Origin: CAWJMD01 sp963845675
GTDB lineage: Bacteria; Actinomycetota; Actinomycetes; Actinomycetales; CAWJMD01
Assembly: GCA_963845675.1 (NCBI GenBank)
Contig: CAWJSX010000001.1
Coordinates: 2,007,079-2,071,078 of the forward strand
Length of the DNA: 64,000 nucleotides
Direction: 5' to 3'
Made by a program: the position numbers and the translations under genes. Positions 36,672 to 45,310 of the stretch are shown one piece after another. A model generated the notes under the pieces. The model made no database searches. It was given only the letters and a program-made list of their open reading frames with translations, and was not told the DNA's origin. Position 1 is the first letter of the stretch. Every line of letters starts with the position of its first letter.

Positions 36672-37115
36672 GTGAGCGTCGAGGACGCCGGAGCCGGCGA
36701 CAACGCGGCCCGACGGCTGCTGCGCAGTCGGGGACAGAGGGTGACCCGTCCGCGCATCGCGGTCGTCGAGGCCCTCGCCCGTCTGCACGGCCACCCGAGC
36801 GCCGAGCAGGTGGCCGCCGAGGTGGCGACCGCTGCGCCGGGCGTGCACCGGGCGACGGTCTACCGGACGCTGGAGAAGCTCGCCGACCTCGGTGTGGTGA
36901 CCCACGTGCACATGAGCCACGGCACGACGGCATACCACCTGTCCGACGCGCACGGCGAACCCCACCTGCACGCACGGTGCCTGGTCTGCGGACGCGTCCT
37001 CGACCTGCCGCCCGACCTGCTGGACGGCGCCCGCGACCGTGTGGCCGACGAGGTCGGGTTCGACCTCGACACCGGGCACGTCGCCCTGTCCGGGCGGTGC
37101 GCCGACTGCACCTGA
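36672..37115 (+). CDS. Fur-family metal-responsive repressor (Zur-like)
   Basis: 147 residues. Winged helix with RVTRPRIAVVEALARLHGHP and PGVHRATVYRTLEKLADLGV; metal-site elements HLHARCLVCGRV and a C-terminal CADC give the structural Zn Cys4 pair. The HVHMSHGTTAYHLSDAHGEP region carries the regulatory His ligands. Fur, Zur and PerR cannot be told apart from sequence alone. Paired with HU here. Intact. Confidence 0.88.
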   Translation: MSVEDAGAGDNAARRLLRSRGQRVTRPRIAVVEALARLHGHPSAEQVAAEVATAAPGVHRATVYRTLEKLADLGVVTHVHMSHGTTAYHLSDAHGEPHLHARCLVCGRVLDLPPDLLDGARDRVADEVGFDLDTGHVALSGRCADCT

Positions 37116-37128
37116 GCACAGCCGGGGG

Positions 37129-37887
37129 CTACTGGTTCTGCTGCAGCCGCTGCTGGATGGACATCTGGAGCCGCTGGAGGCCCGACGGGCCGACCAGCCC
37201 GAGCTGGGCCTCGATCGTCTGCACCATCTCGCCGTCCGACCGGACGGCCTCGCTGGACTGGATGAGCACCGTCCCCTGTCCGGTGAAGTCGAACTGCCGT
37301 TCCTCACCCGACACCACGCCGGCGAAGCTCATGGCCGTCCCGAGGAACCCCTGCATCCAGCCGGAGTCGAAGTGGTGGCTCGGAGCGGGGCAGTCTGCCC
37401 ACCCGAGGAGCGCCTCGGGGTCGACCCGCAGCGGGGGCTCGGCGAACATCACGGCGCCTGACGAGGAGGCGAGGAACTTGCCGGTGCCGATGAGGGTGAC
37501 GAACCCTGGCACGATCGACTGCTTGAGCTCGAGCCCGAACTGGAACGCGAGCAGGTTCGAGGCCTTGATCGTGAGGTTGCCGTCCTCGAGGTCGTACGAG
37601 TTGATCTCGTAGCCGCGGTCGCCGATGACGAGCTTGCCGTGCCCCTCGGCGACCACCCAGCTGCCGGCGTACAGCGGCGACGAGAACCGTTGGCTCACAG
37701 CGGTCATCAGCTGCTGAGACAGCGAACGCCCACGCACGGAGTGGAACTGGAGGTTCCCGTAGAACGCGATCATCGCGCCCTTGGACATGAACCATGGCTC
37801 GGTGACCTCGATCGAGTACGCGTACGGGTTGTCCGGCACGTTGTCGTTGTTCGGCAGTGAGCCCGCGGTGTGCACGACGATGGTCAC
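37129..37887 (-). CDS. AIM24-family protein, third of a tandem trio
   Basis: 252 residues: PWFMSKGAMIAFYGNLQFHS, WVVAEGHGKLVIGDRGYEIN, LLAFQFGLELKQSIVPGFVT and FTGQGTVLIQSSEAVRSD. The TRAP-like beta structure of AIM24/DUF124 with the terminal GTVLIQ strand is clear. Its ATG overlaps the preceding paralogue's stop by 4 bases. Function is unknown in bacteria; the family is often found near TerD-type stress genes, absent here. Confidence 0.88.
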   Translation of the reverse strand: MTIVVHTAGSLPNNDNVPDNPYAYSIEVTEPWFMSKGAMIAFYGNLQFHSVRGRSLSQQLMTAVSQRFSSPLYAGSWVVAEGHGKLVIGDRGYEINSYDLEDGNLTIKASNLLAFQFGLELKQSIVPGFVTLIGTGKFLASSSGAVMFAEPPLRVDPEALLGWADCPAPSHHFDSGWMQGFLGTAMSFAGVVSGEERQFDFTGQGTVLIQSSEAVRSDGEMVQTIEAQLGLVGPSGLQRLQMSIQQRLQQNQ

Positions 37888-38552
37888 AGCTTCTGCTCCG
37901 ATGCCTGGACGTAGACGACTCCGTCGCCGGTCAGCTTCAGCTGGATGGCCTCGCCCGAGCCACGGCCCGCCACGTCGCGCCAGCCGACGCTCGCCGTCAT
38001 GTCGACCTGGACGTTGCCGACGTGCCCTACGTACGCCTGCGGGTCGACCATGGTGGGCTGCCCGCCCCGGACCGGCAGCTCGAGCGTGCCCCCGTGGGAG
38101 AGGATCGTCACCGAGCCCTGCCCCTGCAGGTGCGTGGTGAACAGCCCCTGGCCGGTGACGGCGCCACGGACCGCCGAGCGCACGCCACCCTGCTGGCCGA
38201 GCATGACGACGGACGACTGCAGCTGGGCGCTGTGGGCGAGCAGCCGGCTCCCCTCCACGACGAGCAGCTGCCCGTTCAGCGGTACGACGGTGACGTGCAG
38301 TCCGGCGCGGCCGTAGAACACCTCACCGCGCCCGGTGGCCGCCATCATCGCGACGTGCTCGCCGGCCATGGCCCGCCCGGCCATCCCGACGAGGCCACCC
38401 ATCTGACCCATGCCGCCCCCCTGACCGCCGGGCCCGTGCGGGACGAAGCGCACGTCACCGGTGTAGAAGAGCATGGCGCCCTTGCGGGCCAGCACGTCGC
38501 CGGACGACAGGTCGACCTTGACGACCTTGGAGTTCACCTTCTCGAACGTCAT
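37884..38552 (-). CDS. AIM24-family protein, second of the trio
   Basis: 222 residues: DVLARKGAMLFYTGDVRFVP, GRGEVFYGRAGLHVTVVPLN, AVRGAVTGQGLFTTHLQGQG and GVVYVQASEQKL. The repeated GQGLFTT strand and the final VVYVQ are shared with the first paralogue. A Gly/Met-rich loop (GGQGGGMGQMGGLVGMAGRA) replaces the basic loop of the first copy. Operon member. Confidence 0.88.
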   Translation of the reverse strand: MTFEKVNSKVVKVDLSSGDVLARKGAMLFYTGDVRFVPHGPGGQGGGMGQMGGLVGMAGRAMAGEHVAMMAATGRGEVFYGRAGLHVTVVPLNGQLLVVEGSRLLAHSAQLQSSVVMLGQQGGVRSAVRGAVTGQGLFTTHLQGQGSVTILSHGGTLELPVRGGQPTMVDPQAYVGHVGNVQVDMTASVGWRDVAGRGSGEAIQLKLTGDGVVYVQASEQKL

Positions 38553-38559
38553 GACCGCC

Positions 38560-39183
38560 TCACCGCTCCGCAGGCTGGATGTAGACGACGCCCTGACCGT
38601 CCCAGCGCAGGGAGAACGGCTCGCCGCTGCCCTCCCCCATCACCGACGCCCAGCTGACGTCGGTGACGAACGACTGGTTGAGCTGACCCCTTGCCGCGAC
38701 GAACGCGTCCGGGTCGACGACGAGCGGGAACTGGTTGCTCACCTCGAGCCCGATCAGCGGGCCGCCCGCGGAGAGCAGAGCGACCTGGCCCTGCCCGGTC
38801 ACGGTGGTGGTGAACAGGCCCTGCCCGGTGGCGGCGCCGCGCAGCCCGGAGAACTTCACGTCGGTGCGGAGCCGGCCCGAGATGACGAGAAGCTGCTGCG
38901 ACTCGACCTGCAGCGTCTCGTCGGCGAGGTCGACGAGCGTGACGTCCTGGGCGTCCACCGCGAGGTACACCACGCCGCGGCCGGTGCACTCCATCATCTT
39001 CAGCGACTCGCCCGTCGCCCGGCGTTTGAGGCCCGCCATCAGGCCCTCGCCACCGCCCATGCCGGCGCTCTTGAACTGGACGTCACCCTCGTAGGCCACC
39101 ATCGACCCGGTCAGGGCTCGGACGGTGTCACCGTTCAGGTGCGCCTCGAGCAGGCGTCTCCCGTTCGTCCTCAGCTCAGCCAT
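38560..39183 (-). CDS. AIM24-family protein, first of the trio
   Basis: 207 residues from ATG 39183 (GGGGAG upstream; an in-frame GTG at 39189 is possible). Blocks: GSMVAYEGDVQFKSAGMGGG, RGVVYLAVDAQDVTLVDLAD, RGAATGQGLFTTTVTGQGQV and GEGSGEPFSLRWDGQGVVYI. Stop lies 7 bases before the second paralogue. Three successive paralogues with tight spacing imply a hetero-oligomeric complex. Intact. Confidence 0.88.
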   Translation of the reverse strand: MAELRTNGRRLLEAHLNGDTVRALTGSMVAYEGDVQFKSAGMGGGEGLMAGLKRRATGESLKMMECTGRGVVYLAVDAQDVTLVDLADETLQVESQQLLVISGRLRTDVKFSGLRGAATGQGLFTTTVTGQGQVALLSAGGPLIGLEVSNQFPLVVDPDAFVAARGQLNQSFVTDVSWASVMGEGSGEPFSLRWDGQGVVYIQPAER

Positions 39184-39279
39184 CGGCACTCCCCAGTGCG
39201 CGCCACGGCCGGCCCGTGCGGTGCGCGCCTCGACGGCGCGAGGCTAGCAGGAGGACCCTGCTCACGAGGGGCACTCGCC

Positions 39280-39663
39280 TCAGTGCGGTACCTCCGCCAT
39301 CAGGCCGACGTTGTTGCCGTCCGGGTCGGTGAGGATCGCCAGCCACAGGGTCCAGTCGGCCGTCGAGAAGACCTCGTGCGGCTCGGAGACGACGGGTACG
39401 CCGGCCGCCCTGAGACGCTCTGTCTCCGTGGGCACGTCGTCCACGCGGTAGTAGACGAGGCTGGACCCGGGGTTGTGCTCGGTGGGGTTCGCGTCCAGGT
39501 ACACCCGCACGTCCCCCGCGTACAGGAACGCCATCGGCTGGCCCGGCGGACGCAGCCACTCGCGCAGCCCGAGGACGTCACGGTAGAACGCGACCGCACG
39601 GTCCACGTCGGTCACCCGCACGAGCACCTGGACCACCCCGGTCACCGCCGCCGCGTCACCCAT
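39280..39663 (-). CDS. VOC-family (glyoxalase-like) protein
   Basis: 127 residues. VVQVLVRVTDVDRAVAFYRD, LGLREWLRPPG, VYYRVDDVPTETERLRAAGV and ILTDPDGNNVGLMAEV fit a single-module pair of beta-alpha-beta-beta-beta repeats. Metal ligands are not fully conserved, so enzyme or binding protein is open. 32 bases after the large dehydrogenase start region on the opposite side of its stop; same strand. Confidence 0.82.
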   Translation of the reverse strand: MGDAAAVTGVVQVLVRVTDVDRAVAFYRDVLGLREWLRPPGQPMAFLYAGDVRVYLDANPTEHNPGSSLVYYRVDDVPTETERLRAAGVPVVSEPHEVFSTADWTLWLAILTDPDGNNVGLMAEVPH

Positions 39664-39695
39664 CCCCGCAGGGTAGGCCCCCGACCACGGCGCAG

Positions 39696-42545
39696 TCAGA
39701 GGTGCGAGGCGAGGAGCTGGGCGAGGTGGACGCCCGTGACCCCGGCGAGGTCGTCGGCCTGGGTGCGGCAGGAGAAGCCGTCCGCCAGCAGCACGGCGCC
39801 GGAGGGGGCTTCCCGCAGCGCGGGCAGCAGACCGTTCTCGGCGACGGCGACCGACACGTCGTAGTGACCGGCCTCCATGCCGAAGTTGCCTGCCAGGCCA
39901 CAGCATCCGGCGATGGTCGTGACCTCCGCACCAGCGGCGCGGAGCAGTGCCAGGTCCTGCGCGTACCCGCCGGTGGCGTGCTGGTGGCAGTGCGGCTGGG
40001 CGAGGACGTCGACACCCGCCAGCGAGGGCGGCACCCACGGGTCGTCCCCCGCGGTCGCAGCCACCAGCACCTCGGCCAACGTGCGCGACGCCTCGGCGAC
40101 CCGGTGCGCCCGGGGGTCGTCGCCCAGCAGCTCGAGGAGGTCGGAGCGCAGCACCGCCGTGCACGAGGGCTCCAGGCCGACGATCTGCACGCCGGCCTCC
40201 GCCGCCGGACCGAGCACGTCGAGCAGGCCGCGCAACCGTGATCGGGCGCCGTCGAGCTGACCCGTCGAGATCCACGTCAGGCCGCAGCACGCCTGCCGCT
40301 CAGGCAGTTCCACGTCGTAGCCGGCGGCGGTCAGGACCGCGACGGCATCGACCGCCACGTCGGGCGAGAAGGAGTCGCTGAAGGAGTCGACCCAGAGGAC
40401 GACCGTGCCGCGGGTCCCCGACCGCGGCGCCGACGCCACCTCCTTCCGGCGACGCCGGAAGGGGCGCGTGGCGAACGCGGGCACTCCGCGACGCGGGTCG
40501 AGGCCCGCGGCGCGGAACGCCAGCCGTCGCAGGGGCGTCACCGAGGCGAGCGCGTTGGCGAGCCGGGGCGCGACACCCGCCAGCCGGGCCCAGCGCGGCA
40601 GCTGGCCGAGCGCGTAGTGGCGCAGCGGACGGACCCGTCCGCGGTAGGTCTGGTAGAGCGCCTCGGACTTGTAGGAGGCCATGTCGACCCCGGTCGGGCA
40701 GTCGGTGGCGCACGCCTTGCACGACAGGCAGAGGTCGAGTGCCTCGTGCACCTCGGACGAGGCCCACCCCTCCCGCACCACGGACCCGTTCACCATCTCC
40801 TGAAGGACACGTGCACGCCCACGGGTGCTGTCCTTCTCGTCGCGGGTCGCGAGGTACGACGGGCACATGAAGCCGCCTGCCGCAGACAGGTCGGCACGGC
40901 ACTTGCCCACACCCGTGCACCGGTGCACCGCCTTCGTGACGTCACCACCGTCGTGCGCGAACGCCAAGCCACCGACCGCCAGCCGTGGACGGGCGGCGGG
41001 ACGGCGCAGGTCGACGTCGAGTGGAGCCGGGTCAACGAGAACGCCTGGGTTGCACAGGTTCTCGGGATCGAACAGGTGCTTGAACGAGGCGAACGCGGCG
41101 AGGGCGTCCGGCGAGTACATCAAGGGCAGCAGCTCGCTGCGGGCCCGGCCGTCGCCGTGCTCGCCGGAGAACGAACCGCCGTGGGACGCGACGAGCTTCG
41201 CGGCCGACTCGATGAAGGGCCGCATCCGCTGCGGGGCGTCGGCCAACGGCAGGTCGATGCGCACGTGCACGCACCCGTCGCCGAAGTGCCCGTAGAGCAG
41301 GCCGTCCACGCCGTGGTCGGCCATCAGCGCGTCGAAGTCGCGCAGGTAGTCACCGAGCCTCTCGGGCGGGACGGCGGCGTCCTCCCAGCCGGGCCAGCCC
41401 GGTTCGCCGGCGGGCGTGCGCCCACCCAGGCCTGCGCCGTCCTCGCGGATGCGCCACAGGGCGGTCGCCGCCGCTCCTGCCGGCAGGACCCGGACGGCGT
41501 CGGTCCCGGCGTCCGCCGCCAGGGCGCGTGCGGCCTCCAGCGCGGCCTCGGGGGTGGGGCCACCGACCTCCACCATCAGCCAGCCCGCACCGGGCGGGAG
41601 GTCGGGGACGGCGCCGGGACCCTTGGCGCGGCGGACCACGTCCACGAGCCGTGCGTCGATCCCCTCGACGGCCAGCGGCCGGTGCCGCAGCAGGGCGGGC
41701 ACGGCGTCGGCGGCCGACGGCATGTCGGGGTAGCCGAGCACGACCAGGGTCGGTGCGTTCGCGATCTCGACGAGGTCGACGGTGGCCTCCAGCAGCAGGC
41801 CGCACGTTCCCTCGGTGCCGACCAGCGCTCGCGCGAGGTGGGTGCCGTTCTCCGGCAGGAGGTGCTCCAGCGAGTACCCGGAGACCTGCCGGCTGAAGCG
41901 GCCCAGCTCGGTGCGCAGCACGGCCAGGTTGGCCTGCACCAGCGCGTCGAGCCCGTCCACGGCGTCGAGGGCCCCGTTGCCGGACCCGGCCCTGAACCGG
42001 CGGCCGCGGCCGTCCAGCCAGTCGAGCGAGCGGACGTTGTCGGCGGTACGCCCGTACGCCACCGCGTGCGGCCCGCAGGCGTTGTTGCCGATCATCCCGC
42101 CGAGCGTTGCCCGGGTCCACGTCGAGGGATCCGGGCCGAAGCGCAGTCCGTGCGGGGCGCTCTCGCGCTGGAGGGTCGCCATCACCGCTCCGGGCTGGAC
42201 GCGGGCGGTGCGCGCGTCGACGTCGATCTCGAGGACCCGGTCGAGGTGGCGGCTGAGGTCGAGGACGAGCCCCGGGCCGACCGCGTTGCCCGCGACGGAC
42301 GTGCCGGCCCCTCGGACCGTCACCGGTACCCCCACGGCGCGCGCAGTCGCCACGGCGGCCAGCACCTCGTCGACGTCGCGCGGGAACGCGACCACGGCGG
42401 GGACCACCCGGTAGTTGGAGGCGTCCGTGGAGTACTCGGCCCGTCGACGCGTGGAGCCGTCGACCTCCGTCACGCCCGCGCGGACCAGCTCACCGACCAG
42501 CTGGACGACCACGTCGGCGGTGGCGGAGCCGACGGCCTGGGTCAT
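39696..42545 (-). CDS. FAD-linked oxidase/4Fe-4S/CCG-domain fusion (D-lactate dehydrogenase type)
   Basis: 949 residues, intact. Residues 45-230 are a PCMH FAD-binding domain (VTVRGAGTSVAGNAVGPGLV, ATLGGMIGNNACGPHAVAYG). A FAD-oxidase C domain follows (LLYGHFGDGCVHVRIDLPLA, GEHGDGRARSELLPLMYSPD). Near 550-615 lies a ferredoxin-like region (CTGVGKCR and CLSCKACATDCP). The C-terminal part has two CCG domains (QACCGLTWISTG, CCGLAGNFGMEAGHYD). It merges GlcD-, GlcF/LldE-like modules in one chain; D-lactate or a 2-hydroxy acid is the likely substrate, with electrons going to the quinone pool. Confidence 0.9.
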   Translation of the reverse strand: MTQAVGSATADVVVQLVGELVRAGVTEVDGSTRRRAEYSTDASNYRVVPAVVAFPRDVDEVLAAVATARAVGVPVTVRGAGTSVAGNAVGPGLVLDLSRHLDRVLEIDVDARTARVQPGAVMATLQRESAPHGLRFGPDPSTWTRATLGGMIGNNACGPHAVAYGRTADNVRSLDWLDGRGRRFRAGSGNGALDAVDGLDALVQANLAVLRTELGRFSRQVSGYSLEHLLPENGTHLARALVGTEGTCGLLLEATVDLVEIANAPTLVVLGYPDMPSAADAVPALLRHRPLAVEGIDARLVDVVRRAKGPGAVPDLPPGAGWLMVEVGGPTPEAALEAARALAADAGTDAVRVLPAGAAATALWRIREDGAGLGGRTPAGEPGWPGWEDAAVPPERLGDYLRDFDALMADHGVDGLLYGHFGDGCVHVRIDLPLADAPQRMRPFIESAAKLVASHGGSFSGEHGDGRARSELLPLMYSPDALAAFASFKHLFDPENLCNPGVLVDPAPLDVDLRRPAARPRLAVGGLAFAHDGGDVTKAVHRCTGVGKCRADLSAAGGFMCPSYLATRDEKDSTRGRARVLQEMVNGSVVREGWASSEVHEALDLCLSCKACATDCPTGVDMASYKSEALYQTYRGRVRPLRHYALGQLPRWARLAGVAPRLANALASVTPLRRLAFRAAGLDPRRGVPAFATRPFRRRRKEVASAPRSGTRGTVVLWVDSFSDSFSPDVAVDAVAVLTAAGYDVELPERQACCGLTWISTGQLDGARSRLRGLLDVLGPAAEAGVQIVGLEPSCTAVLRSDLLELLGDDPRAHRVAEASRTLAEVLVAATAGDDPWVPPSLAGVDVLAQPHCHQHATGGYAQDLALLRAAGAEVTTIAGCCGLAGNFGMEAGHYDVSVAVAENGLLPALREAPSGAVLLADGFSCRTQADDLAGVTGVHLAQLLASHL

Positions 42546-42610
42546 GGGCGCATCCTCCCAGGCGACCTGCCACCTCGCGCGCACCGGGCGCACGACGCGT
42601 GCCGTCCACC

Positions 42611-42680
42611 CCCCACCTGCATTCGCCCGAGAATGGCGGGCCAGGGACCCCTCCCCACCTGCATTCGCCCGAGAATGGCG
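42611..42680. repeat. tandem 42-bp repeat with internal hairpin, two copies
   Basis: Copies begin at 42611 and 42653 with CCCCACCTGCATTCGCCCGA and continue GAATGGCG. Each contains CATTC-gcccga-GAATG, a perfect 5-bp inverted repeat. Located in the gap between the dehydrogenase start and a small membrane-protein gene. Confidence 0.85.
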
Positions 42681-42724
42681 AGCCGGGGGACCCATCCGAC
42701 ACGCGCTCTCCCCCGAACACCGGC

Positions 42725-42946
42725 GTGAGCACCAGCCGACACCGCGGTTCCGAGCGCGCCTCCCTGAGCCCCCGTGTCCTCGGTGGCGTGCTGCTGGTGC
42801 TCGTCGGCCTGCTCTGGACGGGGCAGGGCGTCGGCTGGATCGGGGGCAGCCCGATGACGGGGGTGACCCTCTGGGCCGTCGTCGGCCCCGTCGTCACGCT
42901 GGTCGGCGCGGCCCTGCTCGCCGCGGCCTGGCGGCGGCGCGCCTGA
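42725..42946 (+). CDS. small two-helix membrane protein
   Basis: 73 residues from GTG 42725. A charged N-terminus (STSRHRGSERASLSPR) is followed by helix 1 VLGGVLLVLVGLLWTGQGVG, the short loop WIGGSPMTG and helix 2 VVGPVVTLVGAALLAAAWRR. A common actinobacterial small-protein layout of unknown function. The start is immediately downstream of the 42-bp repeats. Confidence 0.68.
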   Translation: MSTSRHRGSERASLSPRVLGGVLLVLVGLLWTGQGVGWIGGSPMTGVTLWAVVGPVVTLVGAALLAAAWRRRA

Positions 42947-42961
42947 CCCGGGCACCGGTCC

Positions 42962-44025
42962 TCACGGCAGGAACAGCATCGAGTCCCCGAACTCGTGCCA
43001 CAGGTACCTCTCCCGGACAGCCTCCGCGTACGCGTCGCCCACGAGCCTGGGCCCGGCGACCGCCTCGAGCAGCATCAGGTGGCTGGCCTCCGGCGCGTGC
43101 AGGCCGGTGACCAGCCCGGTCACCACCGCGGCAGGGCGCTCCGGCGAGAGCACCAGGTCGGTCCAGCCCCGGGCAGCGCGCACCCGGCCGTCGTGACCCA
43201 CGGCTGACTCGAGCGCTCGGACGACGGTCGTGCCGACGGCCACCACCCGGCGACCCGCCCGCACGGCACTGCGGACAAGGCGTGCCGTGTCGCCGGGAAC
43301 CTCGAACCGCTCGGGAGCCGGCGGCTCGTGCACGTCGGGGCTCGAGACGCCGCAGTGCAGAACGACCGGTGCGACGGTCACTCCGGCAGCGAGCAGGTCC
43401 ACCATCAGCTCGGCAGTGAACGGCCTTCCCGCGCTGGGCATCTCGGCGCTCCCGGGGACGCGAGCGTAGACCGTCTGCCGCTCGTGCAGCGCGTAGTGCC
43501 CGTCGAGGTACTCGTACTCGATCGGGCGACCGTGCCGCGCGAGGTACGTCACCAGCTCGGTGGGCCGGCTCACCTCAGCGCGCCACAGCCTGGCCGACGC
43601 TGCGTCTGCCCCCGGGAACGGCTCGCGGAGCCGACCTCCAGACCCCCGGGCATGCTCAGGACGTCACCCGACCGGAACCGCAGGTCGGGGCCGCTGCCGT
43701 CGGGCAACCGCGGCTCGACCACCCAGCTCCCGTCATCCAGCGCCGTCGACACGTGCACCGGCGCCGGTGACCCTCCGGATGACCCGCTCAGAGCCGCCGC
43801 CAGCGTGCGTGACGTGTTGACCACCACCAGGTCTCCAGGGGACAGCAGACGTGGAAGGTCTCTGAAGACGTGGTGCGAGACGGCGTCGCGCGAGGCAGCG
43901 AGCAGCCGCACCCCGTCCCGGGCGAGCCCACGACGCTCGGGAGGGCTCGGGGCGTCGCTGCCCGGCGGGAGCTCGAACGTCGTCGCGGGCCGCACCGAGG
44001 GCGTGGCGACCTCCGCCCCGCTCAT
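42962..44025 (-). CDS. QueA-like S-adenosylmethionine:tRNA ribosyltransferase-isomerase (frameshifted)
   Basis: N-terminal half: FELPPGSDAPSPPERRGLAR and LLSPGDLVVVNTSRTLAAAL. After a change near 43640 the second frame reads LREPFPGADAASARLWRAEV, RHGRPIEYEYLDGHYALHER, AGVTVAPVVLHCGVSSPDVH, RVVAVGTTVVRALES and HLMLLEAVAGPRLVGDAYAE. Reconstructed length is about 354 residues. QueA adds the cyclopentenediol ring precursor to deazaguanine in tRNA. A restart-like GTGA overlap at 43570-43573 makes the halves look like two genes, but conserved sequence spans it. Its ATG overlaps the SDR stop. Confidence 0.8.
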
Positions 44026-44786
44026 CTCGCACCTGCTACTACGCGGTCGCCCTCGGCATCGCCGGCCTCGACCCCGAGATCCGGGGCCAGCAGCTCAGTG
44101 GCCCTGTACCGGCCACTCGGCGGCCTCACTGTCACCAGGTGCAGCAGCGCCGGGACGACCGTCCGGGGGGACGGGCGGTCGCTGACGTCCTCGTCGGGGA
44201 AGGCCTGCTGGTGCAGGTCGGTGGCCATGTCCCCGGGATCCAGGGCGTAGACGCCGAGCTCGGGGTGCTCCACCGCGAGCACGGCGCTGACCAGGTCGAG
44301 GGCCGCCTTGGACGCGCCGTAGGCGGCCCACCCGTCGTAGGGCTCGACCGCGGCGTCGGACGAGATGTTGATGACTGCGCCGCGGGAGCGGGTCAGCTGC
44401 TGGACACAGCGGCGCACCATGTCGGCGGGGGCGATGGTGTTGACCGCCAGCACCCGCGCGAAGGCTTCGGCATCGAGGGCTGCCAGCCGGGGCTGCGGGC
44501 TCCCGGCGAGAACGCTCGCGTTGTTCACCAGGAGCGCCACGTCGCCCCGGGTGACCGCCGCGTCGGCCAGCGCCGCGCGGTGGGAGGCGTCCGCGACGTC
44601 GCCGGGAACGACCGTGACGGAGCCGGACGGCAGATCGGCCAGTTCGGCGCGCAACCTGTCCCCGTCGCGCGCGTCGACGACGACGTGCCATCCGGAAGCC
44701 ACCAAGGACCTGGTGACCGCGAGACCGAGACCCCGGGAGGAACCGGTGACGATCGCCGTGCGGGGGGTTGCCATTTCGATGTTCAT
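44022..44786 (-). CDS. short-chain dehydrogenase/reductase
   Basis: 254 residues. TAIVTGSSRGLGLAVTRSLV (TGxxxGxG cofactor loop), LLVNNASVL (NNAG variant), NISSDAAVEPYDGWAAYGAS with the Ser and YxxxK triad (YGASKAALD) and LDPGDMATDL. Likely NAD(P)-dependent. First gene of an SDR-queA-like unit, divergent from soxR. Its promoter carries a SoxR box in a 19-bp spacer, so it may be a redox-responsive reductase. Intact. Confidence 0.9.
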   Translation of the reverse strand: MNIEMATPRTAIVTGSSRGLGLAVTRSLVASGWHVVVDARDGDRLRAELADLPSGSVTVVPGDVADASHRAALADAAVTRGDVALLVNNASVLAGSPQPRLAALDAEAFARVLAVNTIAPADMVRRCVQQLTRSRGAVINISSDAAVEPYDGWAAYGASKAALDLVSAVLAVEHPELGVYALDPGDMATDLHQQAFPDEDVSDRPSPRTVVPALLHLVTVRPPSGRYRATELLAPDLGVEAGDAEGDRVVAGAR

Positions 44787-44792
44787 GCCGCG

Positions 44793-44823
44793 ATCATGCA
44801 AGTTCAAGTGAACTTGAAGTCAA
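44793..44823 (-). promoter_or_regulatory. SoxR box within a 19-bp-spacer promoter of the SDR gene
   Basis: On the minus strand TTGACT and CATGAT are exactly 19 bases apart, the elongated spacer typical of MerR-family activated promoters. Centred inside is TCAAGTGAACTTGA (44804-44817), matching the core of the enterobacterial sox box TCAAGTTAACTTGA at all but one position. Longer flanks CAAGTTCA/TGAACTTG are symmetric. Lies between soxR and the SDR gene. Confidence 0.75.
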
Positions 44824-44842
44824 GTAGCCGTGGGAGTGAGAG

Positions 44843-45310
44843 ATGAGCAGCGGGCTCCTGACCATCGGGGAGGTGTCACAGCGGTCGGGGGTGGCCACCT
44901 CGACGCTGCGCTTCTACGAGCAGGAGGGGATCGTCACGGCCACGCGTAGCGCCGGCGGGCGACGCCTGTTCCCGCGTGCTGTGCTACGCCGCCTCGCGTT
45001 CGTCCGGGCGGCCCAGAGCGTGGGGTTGTCCCTGGACGAGGTGCGCGCCGCGCTCGCGACGCTGCCGGACTCCCGCACGCCCACGAAGGCCGACTGGGAG
45101 AGGCTGTCCCGGACCTGGCGGTCGCGACTCGACGAGCAGATCGCGGCGCTCGAGGCGCTGCGTGATGGCCTCACCAGCTGCATCGGCTGCGGGTGCCTGT
45201 CGCTCCGGCGGTGCGCCCTGTCGAACCCTGGCGACCAGGTGGGTCGCTCAGGCCCTGGCGCACGCTTCCTGCCGTCTGCGTTGCGCGGCGGAGCCCGTTC
45301 TCCCGGCTAG
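44843..45310 (+). CDS. soxR: redox-sensitive MerR-family regulator SoxR
   Basis: 155 residues. HTH LLTIGEVSQRSGVATSTLRF followed by YEQEGIVTATRSAGGRRLFP, a coiled-coil dimer helix, then the [2Fe-2S] ligands C113-x2-C116-x-C118-x5-C124 (SCIGCGCLSLRRC). Cluster oxidation by redox-cycling compounds activates it. In actinomycetes SoxR typically controls few genes, often an oxidoreductase, and here the divergent SDR is the obvious target. Confidence 0.95.
   Translation: MSSGLLTIGEVSQRSGVATSTLRFYEQEGIVTATRSAGGRRLFPRAVLRRLAFVRAAQSVGLSLDEVRAALATLPDSRTPTKADWERLSRTWRSRLDEQIAALEALRDGLTSCIGCGCLSLRRCALSNPGDQVGRSGPGARFLPSALRGGARSPG

Noticed and set aside
38473..39864. 463-codon plus-strand frame over AIM24 genes
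   Set aside because: Antisense to three intact paralogues with conserved repeats.
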